From: an uncultured Erysipelotrichaceae bacterium
Lineage (GTDB): Bacteria; Bacillota_I; Bacilli_A; RF39; UBA660
NCBI GenBank assembly: GCA_902796215.1
Contig: CADBNY010000029.1
Span: 1-15,960, forward strand
Reading direction: 5' to 3'
DNA: 15,960 nt
The notes below the pieces were generated by a model that did no database searches, had not been told where the DNA came from, and saw only the letters and a list, made by a program, of their open reading frames with translations. The position numbers and the translations under genes were made by a program. Positions 7,736-14,646 of this stretch are shown piece after piece. Position 1 is the first letter of the stretch. The number at the start of each line of letters is the position of its first letter.

Positions 7736-8500
7736 TTATACCTCTTCAGCAAATCCTTTTTCTAGCTTTCTAAATACAACTATACCAATTAATAATAAAA
7801 GAAGACTCCCAATCAAAATAATTAATAGCATTGTTAAATTTGGTATATTTTTGTTATATAAGATATCTCTATATGAATTAATAATAGTTGTCATTGGATT
7901 CAATTTTAATATCCATGCTTTTGACCCAAATAAATCTGTAGAGTATAAAATTGGGGTAGCATAAAATAGCATTGTGACAAAGAAATTTATTAAATATTCT
8001 GCATCTCTAATATACACATCAATTGCACTTGTTATTAGAATAATACCTAACAGTAGAATATACTCAGTTATTACTACCAATGGTAACAATAAAATATACC
8101 AACTAAATCCTATCCCACTAAAGAATAAGAAAATAAAAATAATGGGTAATGAAATTAAAAAATTAACCAAACCAGATGTAGCAACAGATATTGGTAATAT
8201 TTCGCGTGGAAAATAAACTTTTTTGATAATTCCAGCATTTCCTAAAATTGTAAATGTACCCTGAGATATTACTGTTGTGAAAAAATTCCAAGGTAAAATT
8301 CCAATAACAATGTAGGTTACATAATGTTCTGGCCCACTTCTTAATATAAATGGAAAAACAATTGCGTATACTAATGTCATTAAAAGTGGGTTAACAAAAG
8401 ACCATAGAACACCTAAAAAAGATCCTTTGTATTTACCTCTTATTTCTTTTTTTATATTACTTTTTAGTAATTCTCGGTATTGGTATAAATTTTTCAACAT
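7736..8500 (-). CDS. wzm: ABC-2 type polysaccharide exporter permease (Wzm/TagG-like)
   Basis: The protein has 254 residues and six predicted membrane helices, the normal size for Wzm/TagG/RfbA permeases. The N-terminal cytoplasmic part has the KKEIRGKYKGSFLGVLW segment and the first helix continues with NPLLMTLVY, both diagnostic for this family. YFPREILP and the YIRDAEY region are also typical. With the ATPase encoded three bases upstream it would form a transporter moving a finished lipid-linked polysaccharide across the membrane. The Shine-Dalgarno AAAGGAG lies within the end of the ATPase gene, about 12 bases before the ATG, so translation is likely coupled. Wzm-type exporters serve O-antigens, wall teichoic acids, rhamnans and S-layer glycans. 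The neighbouring WsaF-type glycosyltransferase favours a rhamnose-containing polymer. Confidence 0.93.
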   Translation of the reverse strand: MLKNLYQYRELLKSNIKKEIRGKYKGSFLGVLWSFVNPLLMTLVYAIVFPFILRSGPEHYVTYIVIGILPWNFFTTVISQGTFTILGNAGIIKKVYFPREILPISVATSGLVNFLISLPIIFIFLFFSGIGFSWYILLLPLVVITEYILLLGIILITSAIDVYIRDAEYLINFFVTMLFYATPILYSTDLFGSKAWILKLNPMTTIINSYRDILYNKNIPNLTMLLIILIGSLLLLLIGIVVFRKLEKGFAEEV

Positions 8501-8503
8501 ATA

Positions 8504-9259
8504 TTAACCACACTCCTTTAAATATTCTTCAATAACTTCAGGAGTTTTTCCATCCATTTTAACTTCACCAGAATGAATCCAAATAGCTCTATTGCATAAA
8601 TTTTTTATAGAGCTTAGTGAATGACTAACTATTACAATTGTTTTGTCACTATCTCTTAGCTCTTTTAATTTAGCAAAGCACTTATCCTGAAAATGTTGGT
8701 CACCAACAGTTAATATTTCATCAATTAATAGAATATCAGCATCTACATTTATTGCAACTGAAAAAGCCAATCTCATATACATTCCTGATGAATATGTTCT
8801 AACAGGACTATCTATGAAATCACCTAATTCTGAAAAATCTATTACTTCTTGTATTCTTTTTTCTATTTGACTTTTTGATAAACCAAATATGGAAGCATTA
8901 AAATATATATTTTCTCGTCCGGTAAAATCCGGATGAAAACCTGCTCCTAATTCTAATAATGATGTTAATTTTCCATCTATTTCAATTGAACCTTTTGTTG
9001 GATAAATAATTTTAGTCATTAATTTTAATAGAGTTGATTTTCCACTACCATTTACTCCGATTAAAGCGACTGTTTCTCCTTTTTTTATGTCTAGATTAAT
9101 ATTTTTTAAAACCGTGCGACTATCTGCTTTCTTATGATTCCAAAAAACTAATCTTTCTTTTAAAGTACTTGGTTTGTCATAAAAAAGTTTAAATTCTTTA
9201 CTCATATTCTTTACAGTTATCGCACAATCATCTGTTGTTTTTGTATTCTTTTTTGTCAT
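8504..9259 (-). CDS. wzt: ABC polysaccharide exporter ATPase (Wzt/TagH-like, short form)
   Basis: A 251-residue ATPase with a complete set of motifs: Walker A GVNGSGKST at residues 68-76, the ELGAGFHPDFTGREN segment typical of the polysaccharide-exporter subfamily, signature YSSGM, Walker B ILLIDE, the following VGDQHFQDKC, and H-loop VSHS. The protein ends soon after the nucleotide-binding domain, so it lacks the C-terminal glycan-binding domain that some Wzt proteins use to recognise a capped chain end. Export is therefore probably not dependent on a terminal cap. I chose the ATG at 9257-9259 because AAAGGA lies seven bases upstream. An in-frame ATG at 9298 would add 13 residues, has no ribosome site and would overlap the preceding gene by 37 bases. 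The gap to the upstream GT gene is two bases. It partners the adjacent permease. Confidence 0.93.
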   Translation of the reverse strand: MTKKNTKTTDDCAITVKNMSKEFKLFYDKPSTLKERLVFWNHKKADSRTVLKNINLDIKKGETVALIGVNGSGKSTLLKLMTKIIYPTKGSIEIDGKLTSLLELGAGFHPDFTGRENIYFNASIFGLSKSQIEKRIQEVIDFSELGDFIDSPVRTYSSGMYMRLAFSVAINVDADILLIDEILTVGDQHFQDKCFAKLKELRDSDKTIVIVSHSLSSIKNLCNRAIWIHSGEVKMDGKTPEVIEEYLKECG

Positions 9260-9261
9260 CT

Positions 9262-11382
9262 TTATATCCTTTCTATAGTATTTATTGCTTTTTGACATAC
9301 TGCTTTTATGCCATTCTTTACCTTTCTTTTGACTCTTCTTAATTTTCTTCTTTGACTTCCTCCTCCAGCAATAAAATTTGGCTTTCCTAATATTTCTTTT
9401 GCTTTTTCTGCTACTTCTTCACTCGCTTTTACTGGCTTTTTTGTATATGATTGTGTAATATCTAACTTTTTAATTTTATCTTCTCTAAATAAATTATTAA
9501 CAGCTTCCACAAATTGCTCAAAACCTTTTTCTAATGGATAGTTTTTCATGTATTCAATTCCTGTTTTAGACATTTTTGCTAATTCTTTTTCATCATCTAT
9601 TAATTCTAAAATTGCTGTTGCAATAGCTTCTGGTGAAGCTTCAGCTAATTTTATTCCATTTTCTGGAAAATCATATAAGTTATTTTCTCTATATATCTCA
9701 ACAACTGGCAATCCAGCCGCCATCATCTCAAACGGTATTCTTGAAGGGTTTGAAGCACTTATACAAAAACCTATTTTACACTTATTATATAATTCATTAC
9801 ATTTTTCAATTGGAATAATTCCTAATTTTTCTGCTTCAAAATCAGGTGTTTGTTTTGTATTAGAACCATATAAATAAATTTTGACATCTGGTCTTAAAGA
9901 TTTTACTATTTTTAAAGCTCTTAACCCTAACCAATCACATCTTCTTGGTTTTTCTGGTTGAAAAATATAGCAAATGGCATTTTCTTTTTCTATATTATCT
10001 AATTTTTTATATACGTTTAAATCTGCACAAAAATCAAAATATTGACTACTTAATCCATATTCATCAATCATCTTATGCGATAACCATTTTCCTATTGTTA
10101 TTGGACTGTATCCTAAGCGATATGAATTTTCAGTATTTATATAACCATCTCCCATTGGTAAAAACCATGGTTCATAATCTTGAATAAAATAGGCTTTTTT
10201 CTTACATTCCATATTTTTTACATATTCAATAGTTGTCCATCCTGTTGCAAATACTAAATCATATTCTTGTCGAAGCACAGCTCCCACATATACATTAGCT
10301 GCACAATATCCATAATAATCATCAATTTTTTCTTTGACAATTTTGTCTGTTGATAGATAATCTTCTTCTACATAAATATCGCATTCATATCCTGCTTTAA
10401 CCAAAGCATTAATATTTTGAATAATAGTTCTATGTCCACCTGAACCTTTTCCAGGATGTGGTATTACCCAAGCTATTCTTTTTTTTCTAATTTTCTTTGA
10501 CACTTTTGAGTCCATGAAATTTCTCCTTCTTCTCTGATTAAATAATTGTTCCATTGTTAAAAAATATTTTTCTTTTATGTCATCTTGTATTCTACATATT
10601 TCTTGATATTCTATATCATCTTTTACTACTGTTGATACTGATTTAGAGTGTTTTCTAAAAAAGTTATATGGTTTACTAGAAAAAGCAATATTCCCTTTTT
10701 CTAATAATTTATAGTAAACGTACCAATCTCCAGCAACTTTAAAATTTGCTGCTTCATCTAATATTACATCATATTTTCCTTTTTTCCAAACAATACTCGA
10801 AACATTTAATATCGTATTCACACTGCTTAAGTATTGTTTTACTTCTGCTTCACCAGAATTAATAAATGAATAATCCCAATGGCTTGAATTGAAAATATTG
10901 TACAAATCCTGTGAATTTAAGTTAGTTATTTTATTAGTTTCATCAATTCTAGCACTTTCTGTATACGATAGTATTACCTTCGAGTCTTTCTCAAATCCCA
11001 TCATTGCTTCTGCTAAAAATCTTGGATCTGAGGTATCATCTGCTTCAGCAATCCAAAAATAATCTCCAATGGCTTCATTAATTCCTTTTTTCCACTGCTT
11101 AAACACACATCCACTATTTTCTTCATTAACAATAAATCTAGTTTTTATGTTCTTTATTGTTTCTAATTTTTTTTGTATTACTTTAACACTATTATCTGAT
11201 GATTTATCATCCAAAATAATCAATTCATAAATTGGATATGTTTGTCTTAAAATAGAATCTATTCTTTCAATTATGTAATCTTGATAATTATAATTTGGTA
11301 CAATTACAGATACTTTTTTTACTTTTGTATCAATTTTGTCGTAATTCAAATCATATATATTTAATGTCTCACCTATTTTCAT
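9262..11382 (-). CDS. Two-domain glycosyltransferase: GT2 plus WsaF-like rhamnosyltransferase
   Basis: The 706-residue protein has a GT-A/GT2 domain at its N-terminus: VSVIVPNYNY at residues 24-33, LDDKSSD at 57-63 and the EADD metal site at 113-116. From about residue 300 a second, GT-B-like domain starts with WVIPHPGKGSGGH. It continues through YFIQDYEPWF, CYIFQPEKPRR, YLYGSN and PFEMMAAGLPVVE, the nucleotide-sugar half. This second part closely follows WsaF, a rhamnosyltransferase of Geobacillus S-layer glycan synthesis, and related rhamnan enzymes. The protein could therefore add two different linkages in alternation. The C-terminal 60 residues are rich in Lys and Arg, perhaps for membrane attachment. 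The start codon directly follows the previous stop codon, with AAGGA about 13 bases upstream. Rhamnose as donor is inferred from the family. dTDP-rhamnose genes are not in the window. Confidence 0.88.
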   Translation of the reverse strand: MKIGETLNIYDLNYDKIDTKVKKVSVIVPNYNYQDYIIERIDSILRQTYPIYELIILDDKSSDNSVKVIQKKLETIKNIKTRFIVNEENSGCVFKQWKKGINEAIGDYFWIAEADDTSDPRFLAEAMMGFEKDSKVILSYTESARIDETNKITNLNSQDLYNIFNSSHWDYSFINSGEAEVKQYLSSVNTILNVSSIVWKKGKYDVILDEAANFKVAGDWYVYYKLLEKGNIAFSSKPYNFFRKHSKSVSTVVKDDIEYQEICRIQDDIKEKYFLTMEQLFNQRRRRNFMDSKVSKKIRKKRIAWVIPHPGKGSGGHRTIIQNINALVKAGYECDIYVEEDYLSTDKIVKEKIDDYYGYCAANVYVGAVLRQEYDLVFATGWTTIEYVKNMECKKKAYFIQDYEPWFLPMGDGYINTENSYRLGYSPITIGKWLSHKMIDEYGLSSQYFDFCADLNVYKKLDNIEKENAICYIFQPEKPRRCDWLGLRALKIVKSLRPDVKIYLYGSNTKQTPDFEAEKLGIIPIEKCNELYNKCKIGFCISASNPSRIPFEMMAAGLPVVEIYRENNLYDFPENGIKLAEASPEAIATAILELIDDEKELAKMSKTGIEYMKNYPLEKGFEQFVEAVNNLFREDKIKKLDITQSYTKKPVKASEEVAEKAKEILGKPNFIAGGGSQRRKLRRVKRKVKNGIKAVCQKAINTIERI

Positions 11383-13251
11383 TTATTGATTCACATCCTT
11401 TAACAAATATTCATTATCTTTTGAAAAATTGTCATTATAAAATGGATCGTGTTTTATTAAATCTTTCCATTTTTCGTCAATTAAAGCCCATTCTTGTACA
11501 AATCTTTTTTGTTTTTCTGGTGATGTATCTAAACCTCTTGATTTAGACTCATAATGATATAATTCAACATTTGGTAAAAATATATTATAGTATCCTTTTT
11601 TTAAAATCTTTAAATTTAAGTCTACATCATTAAATGCTACTTTTAATTTTTCTTCTAAGCCTTTAACTTCTTGATACTTTTTCTTATTAATTAAAAGGCA
11701 CGCTGCTGTACATGCACTATAATTATAAGGAATCTTTAATTCATATTGAGGAGAAATATAATTTCTATTTTTGGCATAGTGAGCATGACCAGCTAAGCCT
11801 CCTTTTCCCATGATAATTCCGGCATGTTGAATTGTTTCATCAGGAAAAATTAATTTTGCTCCTACTGTTCCAATATGCTCTTGTTCTGCATATCCTAACA
11901 TTCTTTCCAACCATTCTGGAGTAATAACTTCTATATCATTGTTTAGTAATAAAACATAATCTCCTTTTGCCATTTTTACAGCCTCATTATTAAGATAAGA
12001 ATAGTTAAATTCACATTCAATTCTTTTATACCTAAAATTGTCATACTTATCTTTATATTCTTTTAGTAATTTAAACGTTTCTTTTTCTGAACTATTGTTA
12101 TCAATAACAATAATTTCATATTTTTTATAAATTGTTTTTTGATAAATTGATTCTAAACAATTTTTTAAAATGTCTGCATGATCTTTTGTTGGTATTATAA
12201 TAGATACTAAGGATTTTCCAGTAGGGATATATTCCACAATATTTGTTATATTATCTGGATTTGTTGTTATCTTAGCTTTAATATTTTTCTTTTTCAAATA
12301 TTTTTCTACTAGTTCTTTATTATTTTCTATATTTCCATCATCGTGATATAAAATTTTAGGTATGTGTAATATTTTATATTTCTTATCTAAGAATACTAGC
12401 AAAATGCTATAGATATCTATTGCTTCTAATTTTTTGACTATTTCTTTTAAAAGATTTGTTTTGATAATATAGCAATTACCAATATAGTTTACTCCTAATA
12501 AAGTATCTGGGGAAAAATCTGGTTTAAATATTGGTTTACAAAAATTATTATTTTCTTTTGTATCATTATCAAAGTAAATTAAATCATATTTTTCTTCTAA
12601 ATATTTGTTTACACTATTATAAAAATAGTCACTTAATTCTATTTTCCCTTTTTCTAAACAAATATAATCTGTTGTAGTATTCATAATAAGTTCATTATAA
12701 TCTTTATTCGAAAGATTAATTACTGTAATATTTTCACTTTGTGATTTATCTTTTTCTAGATATTGATTTTTTAACCATAAAGTGTATTCACTATTTATTT
12801 CTGGATTATATAAAGTTACTTTCGTCTTTTTAAAAATTATCATTTTTAGGTATTTTTTCCACATAGTTGGAGGTACTAAAAAATGATATTCTCTCCATAG
12901 AAAACTAATACCTCTTTTTGTTTTTTTTAAAAATTTAATTATTTTTTTTAGAAATATAGATGATTTTCGCTCATCAATATTATAAATTAATTTTCTTTGA
13001 TTATTTTTTTCAAGATAAATTTCTGCTCTTTTTATTTTTTTACTGAAAGATAATTCCTCTTTAAACCCATAATTGTTATCTTCGATCTTCTCATGAAAAT
13101 TCATACAAATATCATATCTAGATTGATATTTTGATACTACTTTTTCTTCATCATTTGAAACAATTATTATTTTGTAATTATTATCATGTACCCAACCATT
13201 AATAAATAGAATATTATTATTTGTTTTGTATTCGTCTATATTATATTCCAT
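11383..13251 (-). CDS. Large GT2 glycosyltransferase with N-terminal accessory domain and an eroded first GT2 module
   Basis: The 622-residue protein has three parts. Residues 1-90 contain NGWVHD, a RYDI and a later YGF, resembling the beta-rich accessory domain at the start of some wall-glycan GTs. Residues about 140-330 keep the back half of a tandem GT2 module (FKPDFSPDTLLGVNYIG at about 241-257, HIPKILYHDD at about 295-304), but the usual SIVIP start, DDxS loop and DxD metal site are missing. From about residue 349 a complete GT2 follows: SIIIPTKDH, VIDNNSS, LLNNDIEVI near 435-443, and HYESKSRG near 565. This active part resembles rhamnosyl-type WcaA/COG1216 enzymes. It would act in the cytoplasm at the membrane, adding a sugar to the growing chain. 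A GAGGAG site lies seven bases before the start, and 16 bases separate it from the upstream gene. Donor and linkage are unknown. Confidence 0.86.
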   Translation of the reverse strand: MEYNIDEYKTNNNILFINGWVHDNNYKIIIVSNDEEKVVSKYQSRYDICMNFHEKIEDNNYGFKEELSFSKKIKRAEIYLEKNNQRKLIYNIDERKSSIFLKKIIKFLKKTKRGISFLWREYHFLVPPTMWKKYLKMIIFKKTKVTLYNPEINSEYTLWLKNQYLEKDKSQSENITVINLSNKDYNELIMNTTTDYICLEKGKIELSDYFYNSVNKYLEEKYDLIYFDNDTKENNNFCKPIFKPDFSPDTLLGVNYIGNCYIIKTNLLKEIVKKLEAIDIYSILLVFLDKKYKILHIPKILYHDDGNIENNKELVEKYLKKKNIKAKITTNPDNITNIVEYIPTGKSLVSIIIPTKDHADILKNCLESIYQKTIYKKYEIIVIDNNSSEKETFKLLKEYKDKYDNFRYKRIECEFNYSYLNNEAVKMAKGDYVLLLNNDIEVITPEWLERMLGYAEQEHIGTVGAKLIFPDETIQHAGIIMGKGGLAGHAHYAKNRNYISPQYELKIPYNYSACTAACLLINKKKYQEVKGLEEKLKVAFNDVDLNLKILKKGYYNIFLPNVELYHYESKSRGLDTSPEKQKRFVQEWALIDEKWKDLIKHDPFYNDNFSKDNEYLLKDVNQ

Positions 13252-13267
13252 GAATTACTCCTCTTTT

Positions 13268-14473
13268 TTATTTATGTATTTTATCATAATAATTGATTAA
13301 TTTCCATATTTTACGATTTTTTATTTCATCGATTTGATTACTAATATATTTATTTTCTTCTTTTACATGTCTTATTTCACTTTGATAATTATCATTAACT
13401 TCTTGTAATCTTATATTATTTTCTTCCAGTGATAATAAATAATTATATAATCTATTGATTACATCTCTCTCTTTTAATATATTCATTTTTAATTCAATTC
13501 TTAATTCTGTATCTTTTTTTAATTTATTGTATATTTCAAAAGCAGGATTTTCATTTAAAAATATCACTTTATCACCAATTCTTTGACTATTAAAATAGTG
13601 TATTTTTAATTTTTTTATGTTGTTTACTTTTATACTATTCAATTCTATGTATGGAATTTTTGATAATTCTACTACTGTTTTTTCCGAAGTATGAGGCACT
13701 TTTAAATTTATATAGTATTTACCATTTTTACATTCAAATTTATCTGAAAAATCATAATCAATATTATATTCTTTATTATCATCAAAATATACTCTATATG
13801 AAGATATATTTTTTTCATTACTATGTAAATTACAACTAAACCAGTCATTATCAAATATTTTCAAATTAATCCAATGAACAGGCATTTTAGTTTTAGAAAT
13901 ACAATAATTAAATGATAATTGATCTCGGTGACTGTATTTAAGGATCATTTGAAACCACAAATTCATTGTTTCAATCACTTTTTCATTTTTAGGCCTTTTA
14001 ATATAAACTCCACTCTCAATTAATCCGTTATTAAAATCATAATTTTCTTTTTCATAAAAAGAAAGTATTCGTCTTATGTTGTTTTTCTTTTCTTTTCGCA
14101 TTCTTATACATTCATAGCATTCTTCTTTTATATTATTTCTGGATGAATGCTTAAAAGCTGAAAAAACATCTTCTTCTCTAAGATACTCTGTTATAAACTC
14201 AATAATAGATCTATCAAATCGTATAGATCCATCAATCCATACTGCAATATCATATTCATTTACTATTGGATGTTCTAATATTTTTATTTTTCTAGCTAAT
14301 TGAATGTTTGATAATTTTGAATCTTCAATATATATTACTTTCCAAGTATTTGATTTTATATTATAATTATTCGTAAAACAGTAGTAATCCATTTTTTCTA
14401 TTTCTTGTAATTCTTGGAGATTATCATAATCACCTGTGATACATGTATAAACACATATTTTCTTATCCTTCAT
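13268..14473 (-). CDS. DUF616/TOD1-MUCI70-like glycosyltransferase with C-terminal coiled coil
   Basis: This 401-residue soluble protein is the first gene of the polysaccharide operon. Residues 1-225 fit the DUF616 (TOD1/MUCI70-like, PF04765) glycosyltransferase domain: VYTCITGDYDNL at 8-19, DYYCFTNN at 29-36, the acidic WIDGSI at 79-84 as the likely metal/nucleotide site, and a later HRDQLSFNY. A middle region of about 100 residues looks beta-rich and is unassigned. From about residue 345 a heptad-like pattern (L, V, Y, I, V, N, I, I, I at 3-4 spacing, with one stutter) predicts a coiled coil of about 40 residues, followed by an amphipathic basic tail. AAGGAG lies about ten bases before the ATG. 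Base composition looks even more AT-rich than the ABC and WsaF genes. The sugar transferred is not known; related polysaccharide-locus proteins are annotated only as glycosyltransferases. Confidence 0.8.
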   Translation of the reverse strand: MKDKKICVYTCITGDYDNLQELQEIEKMDYYCFTNNYNIKSNTWKVIYIEDSKLSNIQLARKIKILEHPIVNEYDIAVWIDGSIRFDRSIIEFITEYLREEDVFSAFKHSSRNNIKEECYECIRMRKEKKNNIRRILSFYEKENYDFNNGLIESGVYIKRPKNEKVIETMNLWFQMILKYSHRDQLSFNYCISKTKMPVHWINLKIFDNDWFSCNLHSNEKNISSYRVYFDDNKEYNIDYDFSDKFECKNGKYYINLKVPHTSEKTVVELSKIPYIELNSIKVNNIKKLKIHYFNSQRIGDKVIFLNENPAFEIYNKLKKDTELRIELKMNILKERDVINRLYNYLLSLEENNIRLQEVNDNYQSEIRHVKEENKYISNQIDEIKNRKIWKLINYYDKIHK

Positions 14474-14524
14474 TACTAAAAACTCCTTATCAAAAACTTT
14501 ACTTACCTCTCTATTCTTAAGATA

Positions 14525-14554
14525 ATTATAACATAATATTTTTTTTAAAGTCTA
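14525..14554 (-). promoter_or_regulatory. Candidate promoter of the nine-gene polysaccharide operon
   Basis: On the minus strand a perfect TATAAT at 14525-14530 is preceded by TGT, giving an extended -10 (TGTTATAAT). TAGACT at 14549-14554, 18 bases further upstream, matches four of six bases of the -35 consensus. Transcription would start near 14518, leaving a leader of about 45 bases before the DUF616-like gene. It lies between the lysozyme gene's terminator and the first operon gene, and I see no comparable signal or terminator between 14473 and 2302. Confidence 0.6.
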
Positions 14555-14593
14555 TCATAAATAATTTGATTATCTATAGGATTGTTTTTCAGC

Positions 14594-14619
14594 AAAAAAA
14601 GTGTTGTATTCAACACTTT
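14594..14619 (-). terminator. Intrinsic terminator of the GH25 lysozyme gene
   Basis: A perfect 9-base inverted repeat (aaagtgttg at 14598-14606, caacacttt at 14611-14619) encloses a four-base loop. On the minus strand it is followed by a run of seven T overlapping the stem base. It lies 28 bases after the lysozyme stop codon. The plus-strand sequence has a much poorer T-run, so it acts mainly on the minus strand. Confidence 0.85.
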
Positions 14620-14646
14620 AAATACTCAATTCATTTTATAGATTAC

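Noticed and set aside
9260..9298. Earlier ATG for the ABC ATPase adding 13 residues
   Set aside because: No ribosome binding site precedes it and it overlaps the upstream GT gene by 37 bases. The ATG at 9257-9259 has AAAGGA seven bases upstream and a two-base gap.
9548..10187. Plus-strand open frames opposite the WsaF-like region
   Set aside because: Antisense to a strongly conserved domain, no ribosome sites or recognisable motifs.
12920..12960. Poly-T tracts in the GT2 gene as phase-variation sites
   Set aside because: Runs of seven or eight T are frequent throughout this AT-rich DNA and the frame is intact, so nothing singles these out as a switch.
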